Source: Aeriscardovia aeriphila (GTDB taxonomy: Bacteria; Actinomycetota; Actinomycetes; Actinomycetales; Bifidobacteriaceae). Taken from it: a stretch of 64,000 nt of DNA. The stretch is taken from positions 1-64,000 of the forward strand of contig NZ_MWWU01000002.1 of NCBI RefSeq assembly GCF_002259595.1, in the 5' to 3' direction. Position 1 is the first letter of the stretch; the number at the start of each line of letters is the position of its first letter. The notes beneath the pieces were generated by a model. That model ran no database searches and was not told the DNA's origin. It saw only the letters and a list, made by a program, of their open reading frames with translations. Positions 53,256-62,202 of the stretch are shown here, in pieces. The position numbers and the translations under genes were made by a program.

Positions 53256-53795
53256 ATGGCATCGCATATTGGTTCTCGCCCGATCACCATTCCTTCCAAC
53301 GTGGAGGTGACACTCACCGACACCACCGTTTCGGTGAAGGGCCCAAAGGGACAGGATTCCTTCGTTATTCCAGAGGGTATCTCCGTCAAGCATGAAGGTA
53401 ACGAGCTCGTCGTTACCCCACTGAACAAGTCCGGTGAAACCTCTGCCAAGCACGGTCTGACCCGTTCCATCATCGCTTCTCAGATCGAGGGTGTTGAGCG
53501 CGGCTTCCGCAAGGAACTCGAGATCGTGGGTACTGGTTATCGTGTCGCCCTCAAGGGCAACACCCTGACCTTCTCCCTCGGTTACTCTCACACCATCGAC
53601 GTGCCTGCTCCAGAAGGCATCAGCTTCGAGGTCAAGGATGCAACTCATCTTGCAGTCCTCGGCATTGACAAGCAGAAGGTCGGTGAGGTTGCGGCTGAAA
53701 TCCGTCGTCTGCGCGCACCAGAACCATACAAGGGCAAGGGCGTGAAGTACGTGGGTGAGTACATCCGTCGCAAGGCCGGAAAGGCTGGTAAGTGA
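53256..53795 (+). CDS. rplF: 50S ribosomal protein L6
   Basis: 179 residues starting [18 protein letters not shown]. The duplicated L6 fold and the C-terminal [22 protein letters not shown] are intact. GAGAGGAGAG precedes ATG. Confidence 0.98.
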   Translation: MASHIGSRPITIPSNVEVTLTDTTVSVKGPKGQDSFVIPEGISVKHEGNELVVTPLNKSGETSAKHGLTRSIIASQIEGVERGFRKELEIVGTGYRVALKGNTLTFSLGYSHTIDVPAPEGISFEVKDATHLAVLGIDKQKVGEVAAEIRRLRAPEPYKGKGVKYVGEYIRRKAGKAGK

Positions 53796-53796
53796 T

Positions 53797-54168
53797 ATGA
53801 CCGTCAAGATTTTCGGTAAGGGAAGTGCAGTCGCTCGTCTGCGCCGCCACAACCGTGTTCGTAAGCACGTGTTCGGCACCGAAGAGCGTCCACGTCTCGT
53901 CGTTCGCCGCTCCAACCGTCACATGGAAGCTCAGGTCATCGATGACGTCAAGGGCGTTACCTTGGCTTCTGCTTCTACCAACACTGCTGATTTCGCTGAT
54001 TTCCAGGGCACCAAGGTTGAGGCTGCTAAGAAGGTTGGCGAACTTGTGGCGCAGCGCGCTCAGAAGGCCGGCGTTTCCGCTGTTGTCTTCGACCGCGGTG
54101 GCTACCAGTACCACGGTCGCGTTGCCGCTGTCGCTGATGGCGCACGCGAGGGAGGTCTGAAGCTGTGA
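53797..54168 (+). CDS. rplR: 50S ribosomal protein L18
   Basis: 123 residues with [21 protein letters not shown] and the C-terminal [22 protein letters not shown]. It binds 5S rRNA with L5. It starts one base after the rplF stop, and its own stop overlaps the GTG of rpsE. Confidence 0.98.
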   Translation: MTVKIFGKGSAVARLRRHNRVRKHVFGTEERPRLVVRRSNRHMEAQVIDDVKGVTLASASTNTADFADFQGTKVEAAKKVGELVAQRAQKAGVSAVVFDRGGYQYHGRVAAVADGAREGGLKL

Positions 54169-54878
54169 GCGATCAGGAAACTAAGGAAACGAAGATGGCA
54201 GAAGAAACGAACGCCACCTCCGCACAGAACAACGATCGTAACAACGATCGCCGCGGTGGTCGTGGTGAGCGTCGTGGTCGCCGTTCCCGCCGCGATCGTA
54301 ATGAGAACCGCGAGGAGCTGCTTAACCGCGTCGTGACCATCAACCGTGTGTCCAAGACCCACAAGGGCGGACGTACCATGAGCTTTACCGCACTCGTTGT
54401 GGTGGGCGATGGTAAGGGCACCGTCGGCGTTGGCTACGGCAAGAGCCATGAGGTTCCAGCCGCAATCGCCAAGGGTGAGTTGGACGCCAAGAAGCACATG
54501 TTCACCGTCCCACGCATTCGTGGTACCGTGACCCACCCAGTGGTTGGCCACGATTCCGCAGGTACCGTCATGTTGCGCCCAGCAGCACCAGGTACCGGCG
54601 TTATCGCTGGTGGTCCAGTTCGCGCCGTCCTGGAGTGCGCTGGCGTCACCGACATTCTCTCCAAGTCCATGGGTTCTTCCAACGCTATCAACATTGTTCG
54701 CGCAACTGTCGCAGCATTGAAGCAGCTCGAGGAGCCAGAAGAGGTTGCCGCTCGCCGTGGTCTCGCTCTCGAGGATGTCGTTCCAGCAGCAATCCTCCGC
54801 GCTCGTGCAGAGGGTCTCGCTGAGGAGCGCAAGGCTCGCGAAGAGGCTCAGGCCAAGGCTCAGAAGGATGGTGAGTGA
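54165..54878 (+). CDS. rpsE: 30S ribosomal protein S5
   Basis: 237 residues. The S5 core ([43 protein letters not shown]) is preceded by an unusually long Asn/Arg-rich extension of about 50 residues and followed by an Ala/Glu/Lys-rich tail. GTG 54165 overlaps the rplR stop and has GGGAGG upstream; ATG 54195 is an alternative. Confidence 0.97.
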   Translation: MSDQETKETKMAEETNATSAQNNDRNNDRRGGRGERRGRRSRRDRNENREELLNRVVTINRVSKTHKGGRTMSFTALVVVGDGKGTVGVGYGKSHEVPAAIAKGELDAKKHMFTVPRIRGTVTHPVVGHDSAGTVMLRPAAPGTGVIAGGPVRAVLECAGVTDILSKSMGSSNAINIVRATVAALKQLEEPEEVAARRGLALEDVVPAAILRARAEGLAEERKAREEAQAKAQKDGE

Positions 54879-55063
54879 TGGCTAAGCACATCAAGGTCAC
54901 TCTGATTCACGGTCTCGTTACTGAGAACAAGCGTCAGAAGGCTTCCGTCCACTCCATGGGTCTGCACCGCATCGGTCAGTCCGTGGTTCTCGAGGATGTT
55001 CCGTCCAACCGCGGCCAGGCGAACGCAGTTCGTCATCTCGTCCGCGTTGAGGAGGTTGACTGA
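54878..55063 (+). CDS. rpmD: 50S ribosomal protein L30
   Basis: 61 residues with [17 protein letters not shown] and [21 protein letters not shown]. The ATG shares one base with the rpsE stop codon. Confidence 0.98.
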   Translation: MAKHIKVTLIHGLVTENKRQKASVHSMGLHRIGQSVVLEDVPSNRGQANAVRHLVRVEEVD

Positions 55064-55065
55064 TT

Positions 55066-55521
55066 ATGGCAGAGAAGGAAGTCGACATCCTTCAGATGCA
55101 CGACCTTCGTCCAGCCCCAGGCGCCAAGACCGCTAAGACTCGCGTTGGTCGTGGTGAAGGCTCCAAGGGTAAGACCTCCGGTCGTGGTACCAAGGGCACC
55201 AAGGCACGTTACCAGGTTCGTCCTGGCTTCGAAGGCGGCCAGCTGCCGCTGTACATGCGCCTGCCAAAGCTTCGTGGCTTCCGCAACCCGAACCGCGTTG
55301 AGCTCCAGGTGGTTAACCTTGACCAGCTGCAGAAGCTCTTCCCACAGGGTGGCGAAGTGAGCGTGGCTGATCTCGTCGCCAAGCACGCAGTGCGCGACGG
55401 TTACGGCGTAAAGGTGCTCGCTGAAGGCGATGTTACCGCTAAGTTCGAGCTCAAGGGCATGAAGGCTTCTAAGGCTGCTCTTGAAAAGATTGAAAAGGCC
55501 GGCGGCTCTGTCTCCGAGTGA
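55066..55521 (+). CDS. rplO: 50S ribosomal protein L15
   Basis: 151 residues. [23 protein letters not shown] and [19 protein letters not shown] are the L15 hallmarks. Last gene of the spc block before a strong terminator. Confidence 0.98.
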   Translation: MAEKEVDILQMHDLRPAPGAKTAKTRVGRGEGSKGKTSGRGTKGTKARYQVRPGFEGGQLPLYMRLPKLRGFRNPNRVELQVVNLDQLQKLFPQGGEVSVADLVAKHAVRDGYGVKVLAEGDVTAKFELKGMKASKAALEKIEKAGGSVSE

Positions 55522-55546
55522 GACAGCCTGACCGGTTAGTGAAAGA

Positions 55547-55591
55547 ACCGTTCCGGTCGAGGACAGTGTCCCCGCCGGAGCGGTTTTTTTA
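55547..55591 (+). terminator. Terminator between rplO and secY
   Basis: ACCGTTCCGG (55547-55556) pairs with CCGGAGCGGT (55575-55584), followed by TTTTTT. It separates the ribosomal genes from secY. Confidence 0.9.
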
Positions 55592-55749
55592 TCAGATTTG
55601 CACTAACGAGTAATTCAAAAGCATCAAAAATGCGAGAAACAACGCATGTTTGGCTTTTGCTTTGCTATGCTGGAACGAGTATGACGTATGGTTGCCTGTC
55701 TGTTCTGAGAGGCACCGGGCCCCAGAGCAGGAAGAAGTAAGGAGCAGTT

Positions 55750-57048
55750 GTGAGAACGCTCATCCAGGCTTTTAAAACCAAGGAGCTGAGGAATAAGATC
55801 CTCTTTACCTTGGCCATCATTTTGATCTACCGAATTGGTTCCTTTATCCCGACCCCAGGTGTGGACTATAAGGCAGTGCGCGCATGCGTCGCCTCCGCAA
55901 CCAACGAGAACTTCGTCGGCTTGGTGAACCTCTTCTCCGGTGGCTCTCTCTTGCAGCTGTCTATCTTCGCACTGGGCATCATGCCGTACATCACGGCATC
56001 CATTGTCATTGAGCTTCTGCGCGTGGTCATCCCTCGCTTCGAGGCTTTGCACAAGGAAGGCCAGTCCGGCCAGGCAAAGATGACGGAGTACACCCGTTAC
56101 CTCACCATCGGCTTGGCACTCTTGCAGTCCACCACCATTCTGGTGACCGCTCGCTCCGGCGCTCTCTTCAACTACGCCTGCACCAAGGACGTCATCCCAG
56201 ATGGCTCTTGGGGCAACATCGTTATGATGGTCATCATCATGACTGGTGGTACTGGCTTGGTCATGTGGATGGCTGAGTTGATCACCGATAAGGGCTTGGG
56301 TCAGGGTATGTCCGTGCTCATCTTCACCTCCATTTGCTCTGGCTTCCTGCCTCGTCTGTGGAGTGTTGGCACCGACAACTCGTGGACCGCATTCGCCATC
56401 GTTCTCGTTGTCTTGCTCACCATCATGATCTTCGTGGTGTTTGTTGAGCAAAGCCAGAGGCGTATACCCGTTCAGTACACTCGCCGCATGATCGGCCGTC
56501 AGATGTACGGTGGCTCTTCCACCTACATCCCACTCAAGATCAATATGTCCGGTGTGATCCCACCAATCTTTGCGTCCTCCATCTTGGCAATCCCTACCTT
56601 GATCGCTCAGTTTGGTAAGAAGACCGATGGCTGGGTTGATTGGATCAACACGAACCTCGGTGCATCCACTACGACGTGGTACATCGTGCTGTACGCCATT
56701 ATGATCGTGTTCTTCACCTTCTTCTACACCTCCATCACCTTCAACCCAGAAGAGGTTGCTGATGACATGAAGGAGTACGGTGGCTTCGTTCCTGGTATCC
56801 GCGCAGGCTCTCAGACTGCCGCATACCTGAGCTACATCATCAACCGTTTGAACACGGTGGGCGCTATCTACTTGCTCTTCGTTTCGCTGATCCCAACGGT
56901 TCTGGTTCGCGCACTCAACATCAACACGAACCTGCCGTTCGGCGGCACCACCATTCTGATTATCGCCGGCGTCGGTTTGGATACCTTGCGTCAGGCTTCC
57001 GCACAGGTGGAGCAGTTCGATTACAAGGGCTTCATTGAAGAGAACTGA
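55750..57048 (+). CDS. secY: Preprotein translocase subunit SecY
   Basis: A 432-residue membrane channel protein with ten segments. FKTKELRNKILFTLAIILIYRIGSFIP (first segment), the plug region and YGGSSTYIPLKINMSGVIPPIFA (seventh) are characteristic. It forms the Sec pore with SecE and SecG, encoded elsewhere. The GTG start has AAGGAG upstream. Its stop codon lies inside a recurrent-motif copy (CTGATAATCT, 57045-57054). Its own promoter must lie at 55592-55749. Confidence 0.98.
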   Translation: MRTLIQAFKTKELRNKILFTLAIILIYRIGSFIPTPGVDYKAVRACVASATNENFVGLVNLFSGGSLLQLSIFALGIMPYITASIVIELLRVVIPRFEALHKEGQSGQAKMTEYTRYLTIGLALLQSTTILVTARSGALFNYACTKDVIPDGSWGNIVMMVIIMTGGTGLVMWMAELITDKGLGQGMSVLIFTSICSGFLPRLWSVGTDNSWTAFAIVLVVLLTIMIFVVFVEQSQRRIPVQYTRRMIGRQMYGGSSTYIPLKINMSGVIPPIFASSILAIPTLIAQFGKKTDGWVDWINTNLGASTTTWYIVLYAIMIVFFTFFYTSITFNPEEVADDMKEYGGFVPGIRAGSQTAAYLSYIINRLNTVGAIYLLFVSLIPTVLVRALNINTNLPFGGTTILIIAGVGLDTLRQASAQVEQFDYKGFIEEN

Positions 57049-57119
57049 TAATCTCAAGAAATACTGATTGCGTGGCTGGGCGGGATATCCTGCTCAGCCA
57101 CTTGTTATGAGGAATTACT

Positions 57120-57689
57120 ATGCGACTTCTCATTATGGGCCCTCAGGGCGTTGGTAAAGGTACCCAGGCAGCTCGCCTTTCTGAGCACTACGGCATCCCG
57201 CACATCTCTACGGGCGACATTTTCCGTTACAACCTCAAGAACAATACCCCTCTGGGTCAAGAGGCTGGCCAGTACATCAACAGGGGTCAGCTCGTTCCTG
57301 ATGAGGTGACGGATCGCATTGTTGAGGATCGTCTCAAGATGGATGACGCTCAGGGCGGCTGGATTCTCGATGGTTACCCTCGCAATGCCGAGCAGGTTGA
57401 GGCGCTGGACCGTATGCTGGAGCAGTTTGGCCAGAAGCTCGACGCGGCTATTGCTCTGGACGCTGACCATGAGGTGTTGATGGAGCGCATGAAGAAGCGC
57501 GCCGCTTTGGAAGGTCGCGAGGACGACACCCCTGAGACTATCGCTAAACGTTTGGATGTGTATGCCAAGCAGACGGAACCTTTGCTCGCTACGTATGAGC
57601 AGCGCGGCCTGCTGGTGCGCGTTAACGGCGTTGGTGAGATTGCCAGCATTACTGAGGCCATTGTTGCGGCTCTTGACTCTCGTGCCTGA
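57120..57689 (+). CDS. adk: Adenylate kinase
   Basis: A 189-residue short-type adenylate kinase balancing AMP, ADP and ATP. P-loop GPQGVGKGT (about 7-15), the AMP segment STGDIFRY, and GWILDGYPRNAEQ are present. The LID is the short form without zinc cysteines. GAGGAA precedes ATG. Co-transcribed with secY, 70 bp apart, with one motif copy between and one after (57743-57752). Confidence 0.97.
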   Translation: MRLLIMGPQGVGKGTQAARLSEHYGIPHISTGDIFRYNLKNNTPLGQEAGQYINRGQLVPDEVTDRIVEDRLKMDDAQGGWILDGYPRNAEQVEALDRMLEQFGQKLDAAIALDADHEVLMERMKKRAALEGREDDTPETIAKRLDVYAKQTEPLLATYEQRGLLVRVNGVGEIASITEAIVAALDSRA

Positions 57690-57791
57690 GGTCGGCTGAG
57701 TTCGCTGACGTGCTCGTGCTGAGGCTGGGGGAGGAGCCAAGAAGATTATCAGTACCGCACTTCTCCCGTTGCGCGACACGCCGGAAGACTC

Positions 57792-57820
57792 TTGAAAACC
57801 TTTCTCGGCCTTGGTAATCT
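57792..57820 (+). promoter_or_regulatory. Promoter upstream of infA
   Basis: TTGAAA (57792-57797) and TAATCT (57815-57820) are separated by exactly 17 bp. The transcript would begin near 57827 and run straight into the hairpin at 57839. Confidence 0.65.
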
Positions 57821-57837
57821 AAGCATTTGAGTTGTGA

Positions 57838-57873
57838 AATCCCTCACTACCCTTGCGGGTCGTGGGGGATTTT
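57838..57873 (+). terminator. Terminator or attenuator upstream of infA
   Basis: AATCCCTCACTACCC pairs, with one mismatch, to GGGTCGTGGGGGATT across a TTGC loop, followed by TTTT. It may terminate secY-adk, but because a good promoter lies just upstream it may also act as an attenuator for the infA-rpoA transcript. Confidence 0.75.
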
Positions 57874-57940
57874 TAGTATTGTATAGAGTCGGCGTGTTTT
57901 CATAAGAAGCACGTGAAGTTCAAGGATAGGACAACAACAT

Positions 57941-58159
57941 ATGGCAAAAGCCGGTGTGATTGAAGTCGAAGGCAAGGTCGTGGAGGCATTGCCGAATGCA
58001 ATGTTCCGTGTCGAGCTGGAGAACAACCACGTCGTGCTCGCCACGATCTCGGGCAAGATGCGTAAGAATTACATTCGCATCCTTCCTAATGATCGAGTTG
58101 CTCTTGAAATGAGCCCATACGATCTGACTCGTGGTCGGATCACGTACCGCTATAAGTGA
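57941..58159 (+). CDS. infA: Translation initiation factor IF-1
   Basis: 72 residues, the exact family length, an OB fold that occupies the ribosomal A site during initiation. [26 protein letters not shown] and [15 protein letters not shown] are invariant-type segments. The ribosome binding site AAGGATAGG lies about ten bases before ATG. First gene of the infA-rpmJ-rpsM-rpsK-rpoA-rplQ cluster. Confidence 0.98.
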   Translation: MAKAGVIEVEGKVVEALPNAMFRVELENNHVVLATISGKMRKNYIRILPNDRVALEMSPYDLTRGRITYRYK

Positions 58160-58186
58160 CCTAGTCACTCCAAGTAAAGGAAAACC

Positions 58187-58300
58187 ATGAAGGTTAAGCC
58201 ATCTGTGAAGCGAATCTGCGAGCACTGCCGCATTATTCGTCGTCACGGCCGTGTCATGGTGATCTGCACCAACCCGAGGCACAAGCAGCGTCAGGGCTGA
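58187..58300 (+). CDS. rpmJ: 50S ribosomal protein L36
   Basis: 37 residues, [19 protein letters not shown] at the start; three cysteines and a histidine (C-x2-C, C, H) bind zinc, so this is the zinc form. AAAGGAAA precedes ATG. It is too short for most ORF searches but is certain from sequence and position between infA and rpsM. Confidence 0.97.
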   Translation: MKVKPSVKRICEHCRIIRRHGRVMVICTNPRHKQRQG

Positions 58301-58460
58301 CTTCAGACCACAACGGTAATAAATAGATAGGTGCTGAATCGCAGCTTCCTCCGGACCTTTCCGTGAAGCCGTACCCCAAGTACGGAGGCTTGGGCCACGA
58401 AGGTGGGCCACAACTGTGGATGATTCGGCGCACGACCTCCGCTAAACAGAAGGAATCGCA

Positions 58461-58835
58461 ATGGCACGTCTTGCCGGAGTTGATATTCCCAATGACAAGC
58501 GCATTGAGATCGCTCTGACCTACATCTATGGTGTAGGCCGCACTCGCGCGCAGCAGACATTGGCCGCGACCGGTATTAATCCGGATACTCGCACCAAGGA
58601 TCTGACTGATGACCAGCTGATCGCTCTTCGTGATTACCTCGAGGGCAACTTCAAGATCGAGGGTGACCTCCGTCGTGAAGTCGAAGCTGACATCCGTCGT
58701 AAGATCCAGATCAATTGCTATCAGGGCATTCGCCACCGCAGGCATCTTCCTGTGCGCGGTCAGCGTACCAAGACGAACGCACGTACCCGCAAGGGTCCAA
58801 AGCGCACTGTCGCAGGTAAGAAGAAGGCTAAGTGA
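58461..58835 (+). CDS. rpsM: 30S ribosomal protein S13
   Basis: 124 residues with [24 protein letters not shown] and the basic tail [19 protein letters not shown] that reaches the P site. The 160 bp gap after rpmJ holds AGAAGGAA as ribosome binding site and a small stem ACTTGGG-type fold; no gene is seen there. Confidence 0.98.
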   Translation: MARLAGVDIPNDKRIEIALTYIYGVGRTRAQQTLAATGINPDTRTKDLTDDQLIALRDYLEGNFKIEGDLRREVEADIRRKIQINCYQGIRHRRHLPVRGQRTKTNARTRKGPKRTVAGKKKAK

Positions 58836-58880
58836 CCTTCTTCGTGAGAAGATACTTGAACAACTAGGAATAGAGGGGCA

Positions 58881-59285
58881 ATGCCAGCAGTAAAGCAGGC
58901 CACCGCTCGTAAGAATACGAAGCGCAAGGTCCACAAGTCTGTGCCGATGGGCCAGGCTCATATCAAGTCCACTTTTAACAACACCATCGTTTCTATCACC
59001 GACCAGTCCGGCAAGGTTCTTGCTTGGGCTTCCGGTGGCGACGTCGGTTTCAAGGGTTCCCGCAAGTCCACGCCATTCGCAGCTGGTATGGCTGCTGAGG
59101 CTGCGGCTCGCAAGGCTCAGGAGCACGGCGTCAAGAAGGTCGACGTGTTCGTGAAGGGTCCAGGTTCCGGTCGTGAGACCGCTATCCGTTCTCTGCAGTC
59201 CGCCGGTCTTGAAGTTGGTTCTATCACCGACGTCACTCCGCAGGCATTCAACGGAGTTCGTCCTCCTAAGCGTCGTCGCGTCTGA
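58881..59285 (+). CDS. rpsK: 30S ribosomal protein S11
   Basis: 134 residues with [21 protein letters not shown] and [20 protein letters not shown]; ends in PPKRRRV. AGAGGGGC precedes ATG. Confidence 0.98.
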   Translation: MPAVKQATARKNTKRKVHKSVPMGQAHIKSTFNNTIVSITDQSGKVLAWASGGDVGFKGSRKSTPFAAGMAAEAAARKAQEHGVKKVDVFVKGPGSGRETAIRSLQSAGLEVGSITDVTPQAFNGVRPPKRRRV

Positions 59286-59365
59286 CGCTGGGCTAGTCCA
59301 GAAATAAAGTCCACCCGCGAAAGCTGGTTTGGTGCACGACCAGCTGGAGCTGAAAGGATGAAAAA

Positions 59366-60364
59366 GTGCTGATTGCACAGCGTCCGACACTGACGGAAAA
59401 GAAGCTCAGCGACCGCCGCTCCCAGTTCACTCTGGAACCGTTGGAGCCAGGTTTCGGTTACACGCTCGGTAACTCCCTGCGTCGTACCCTTCTGAGCTCT
59501 ATCCCTGGTGCTGCCGTAACCTCGGTTCGCATCACCGGTGCTTTGCACGAGTTCACCACTTTGCCAGGTGTGAAGGAAGACGTTACCGAACTCCTTCTCA
59601 ACATCAAGGGCATCGTTCTCACCTCTGAGTACGACGAGCCTGTGGTGATGTACCTGCGCAAGTCTGGTGAGGGTGAGGTCACAGCCGGCGATATTAATCC
59701 TCCGGCGGGCGTCACGATCTGCAACCCAGATTTCCACTTGGCAACCTTGGCAGAGGACGGATCTCTCGAGATCGAGTTCACTGTTGAGCGTGGCCGTGGT
59801 TACGTTCCGGCACAGATGAACAGGCAGGAGAGCCATGAGATCGGCCGCATCCCGGTTGATTCCATTTATTCTCCTGTTCTCAAGGTGAGCTACAAGGTCG
59901 AGGCAACTCGAGTTGAGCAGCGCACTGATTTCGATCGTTTGATCATCGACGTGGAAACCAAGGAAGCAATCTCTCCTCGCGATGCAGTTGCTTCTGCAGG
60001 CTCCACCCTTGTCGAGCTCTTCGGCTTGTGCAAGGAATTGAACGATCAGGCCGAAGGCATTGAGGTTGGTCCAGCTCCAGCACAGCTGTCGGATGATCCG
60101 CAGCTGGCGAAGCCGATTGAGGAGCTGAATTTGACTCAGCGTTCTTACAACTGCCTCAAGCGTGAAGGTATCCACACTGTGGGCGAGCTGGTGTCTCGCT
60201 CCGAGCAGGACCTTCTCAACATTCGTAACTTCGGTTCGAAGTCCATCGATGAGGTCAAGGATAAGCTCTCTTCCATGGGTCTTTCCTTGAAGGAATCCGC
60301 ATTGGGTAGCTTCGATACGACCAGCCTCGCAGGAGGCACCTATTACACTCCAGACGACGAGTGA
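59366..60364 (+). CDS. rpoA: RNA polymerase alpha subunit
   Basis: 332 residues. The N-terminal dimerisation domain shows [31 protein letters not shown], and the C-terminal domain carries the UP-element/activator-binding segment [20 protein letters not shown] and [15 protein letters not shown]. Normal length. GTG start with AAAGGA upstream. Confidence 0.98.
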   Translation: MLIAQRPTLTEKKLSDRRSQFTLEPLEPGFGYTLGNSLRRTLLSSIPGAAVTSVRITGALHEFTTLPGVKEDVTELLLNIKGIVLTSEYDEPVVMYLRKSGEGEVTAGDINPPAGVTICNPDFHLATLAEDGSLEIEFTVERGRGYVPAQMNRQESHEIGRIPVDSIYSPVLKVSYKVEATRVEQRTDFDRLIIDVETKEAISPRDAVASAGSTLVELFGLCKELNDQAEGIEVGPAPAQLSDDPQLAKPIEELNLTQRSYNCLKREGIHTVGELVSRSEQDLLNIRNFGSKSIDEVKDKLSSMGLSLKESALGSFDTTSLAGGTYYTPDDE

Positions 60365-60495
60365 TGAACGGGTGGCAGTTCCACAAGGGTTAACTGGGAT
60401 TGCCACCGCTCATTTTTGTTGACTGAAGTGACGATACACAGTTCAGGAAGGTCGCTGGGCGAATGCCCGCCCGCCTGAACCCATAAGGAGATACT

Positions 60496-60990
60496 ATGCC
60501 TACACCAAAGAAGGGCCCACGCCTGGCTTCTAGCCCAGCACACGAGCGCCTCATGCTCGCCAATATGGCTACCAGCTTGTTCCGCAACGGCCATATCACC
60601 ACCACTGTGAAGAAGGCAAAGCGCCTTCGTCCTCTGGCAGAGCGCCTCATCACCTTCGCAAAGAAGGGTGATCTTGCAGCTCGTCGTCGCGCTCTTCGCG
60701 TTCTTCGCGATAAGGACGTCGTCTACAAGCTCTTCACCGAGATTGCAGAGCAGATGAAGGAGCGCGAGGGCGGTTACACTCGCATCACCAAGGTCGGCAA
60801 CCGTGGCGGCGATAACGCTCCACAGGCTGTGATCGAGCTCGTCACCGAGCCAGTTGCTAAGAAGGCTGTTGTCGCTGAGGCTGAGTCTGCTGCCAAGGCT
60901 GCAGATAAGCCAGCTGAAGAGCCAGAAGAGAAGGCAACTGAGGCTGAGAAGCCAGCTGAGAGCGAAGAGAAGGAAGAGTCCGCTGAGTGA
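60496..60990 (+). CDS. rplQ: 50S ribosomal protein L17 with acidic tail
   Basis: 164 residues against about 120 usual. The core ([28 protein letters not shown]) is intact and is followed by about 45 residues rich in Ala, Glu, Lys and Pro. AAGGAG precedes ATG. A hairpin at 61070-61109 follows. Confidence 0.97.
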   Translation: MPTPKKGPRLASSPAHERLMLANMATSLFRNGHITTTVKKAKRLRPLAERLITFAKKGDLAARRRALRVLRDKDVVYKLFTEIAEQMKEREGGYTRITKVGNRGGDNAPQAVIELVTEPVAKKAVVAEAESAAKAADKPAEEPEEKATEAEKPAESEEKEESAE

Positions 60991-61069
60991 ACTCAGTGAA
61001 TGACTCACCATCTCGACAGTTTTACAGCTGCTGAGCGCAGAGCACATCAGATGAGTGCATCTGAGGCTT

Positions 61070-61110
61070 ACAGAAAGAGGGCCGTTCCTCGGAGCGGTCC
61101 TCTTTCTGTA
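61070..61110 (+). terminator. Hairpin between rplQ and truA
   Basis: ACAGAAAGAGG (61070-61080) is complementary to CCTCTTTCTGT (61099-61109), with the inner CCGTTCC/GGAGCGG also pairing. Few T residues follow, so termination may be partial. Confidence 0.7.
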
Positions 61111-61183
61111 TCCTGAGAATGAACTCGAAGACGTGGGATATTCATTGAGTGGGACACTGCACCGGCTGAAAAGGAGGAGAGCT

Positions 61184-62068
61184 ATGAGAATTCGCCTAGA
61201 CCTTGCCTACGACGGCACAGATTTTCACGGCTGGGCCCGCCAACCTCATCTGCGCACCGTACAGGGCGAGGTGGAGAAGGCGCTGAGCATGATTCTGCGT
61301 ATTAACAAAGCCCAGGGTGACGATCCGCTTCTCCTCGTCGTGGCAGGCCGCACCGACACTGGCGTCCACGCACGCGCGCAGGTGTGCCACATTGACATCC
61401 CTGAAGAAATTCTTTCCCGCGCGCTCGGCCACATGAAGAGCAGCCCTCTGGAGGCTTTAGAGCACCGTTTACGTCACGTCCTGCCTGCAGACATCACCCT
61501 TCTGGCCTGCAGTGAGGCTCCAGAAGGTTTCGACGCGCGCTTCTCGGCCCTAGAGCGCACCTACGTGTTCCGCATTGCTGACACGCTTTCCCGCCCTGAC
61601 CCTCTGTTGCGCCACTGTGTTCTGCCCATCACCAAGCCTCTCGACCTCGACACTCTCAATCAGTGCGCACTGTTAATCCCGGGCCTTAAAGATTTTGGCT
61701 CCTTTGCCACCCCAAACCCTGGTGGTACGACGATCCGCGAGGTGAAGAAGGCTTTTTGGAAGCGCACGCCTGTGGAGCCGCGCGACAATGGCGACCTTGC
61801 CTTGGGTAGCGGCCTGCTGGAGTTTACTATCGTCGCTGATGCGTTTGCTCATAATATGGTGCGCTCGCTGGTTGGTGCGCAAGTCGTTGTCGCGCAGGGC
61901 AAGAAGAGCGTGGAATGGTTCGCTTCGAAGCTGGCCAGCCCATCTCGGGAGGGGCAAACCGGGCCTATCGACCCTCGAGGCCTTACTTTGGAGCATGTTG
62001 CATACCCTGCTGATAATCTTTTGGGGTCGCGTGCCCAGGCCATCCGAGCTAAGCGAACGCTGGAGTAA
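61184..62068 (+). CDS. truA: tRNA pseudouridine synthase A
   Basis: 294 residues, an enzyme making pseudouridine at tRNA positions 38-40. The catalytic Asp is in AGRTDTGVHARAQVCH (about 77-92); DLAYDGTDFHGWARQP opens the fold and DAFAHNMVRSLVG closes it. I start at ATG 61184, preceded by AAGGAGGAG six bases away; a 43-codon upstream extension crosses the hairpin and is rejected. The recurrent motif lies near the 3' end of the gene (62010-62019), encoding ADNLLGS. Its position after rplQ is usual. Confidence 0.96.
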   Translation: MRIRLDLAYDGTDFHGWARQPHLRTVQGEVEKALSMILRINKAQGDDPLLLVVAGRTDTGVHARAQVCHIDIPEEILSRALGHMKSSPLEALEHRLRHVLPADITLLACSEAPEGFDARFSALERTYVFRIADTLSRPDPLLRHCVLPITKPLDLDTLNQCALLIPGLKDFGSFATPNPGGTTIREVKKAFWKRTPVEPRDNGDLALGSGLLEFTIVADAFAHNMVRSLVGAQVVVAQGKKSVEWFASKLASPSREGQTGPIDPRGLTLEHVAYPADNLLGSRAQAIRAKRTLE

Positions 62069-62202
62069 AATTGCGTCAAGTTCAGCGCTCAAGATTAACA
62101 CAAACCGTGTCATCATGCGCTTTTGCCTTCGTTCAGCCGTGCCAAAAATGAGGATGAGCTGTCGGTAGAATGGAGGTAACACAAGTTCGGTAAAGGAGCA
62201 TG

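Larger units (their letters stand above)
957..62019. repeat. Dispersed 10 bp repeat AGATTATCAG (20 exact copies)
   Basis: Exact copies on the plus strand begin at 2643, 4738, 9993, 12287, 14922, 19082, 24298, 28508, 31279, 39820, 43362 and 57743. The complement CTGATAATCT begins at 957, 7763, 10388, 12833, 24310, 36647, 57045 and 62010. One-mismatch copies are at 41330 and 63943. Several copies share a longer form, CAGTATTTCT then two variable bases, then AGATTATCAGT. Thirteen lie outside genes or overlap a stop codon, although non-coding DNA is a small part of the window. The 45.8-55.6 kb ribosomal genes have none. Confidence 0.93.

Noticed and set aside
55624-57057. 477-codon minus-strand frame opposite secY
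   Set aside because: SecY on the plus strand is unmistakable; the antisense product is His/Asp/Gln-rich low-complexity sequence.
957-62019. The 10-mer as a Chi, KOPS or similar replication-polarised signal
   Set aside because: Copies occur in both orientations (12 versus 8) within one 64 kb stretch, whereas those signals are strongly biased to one strand.
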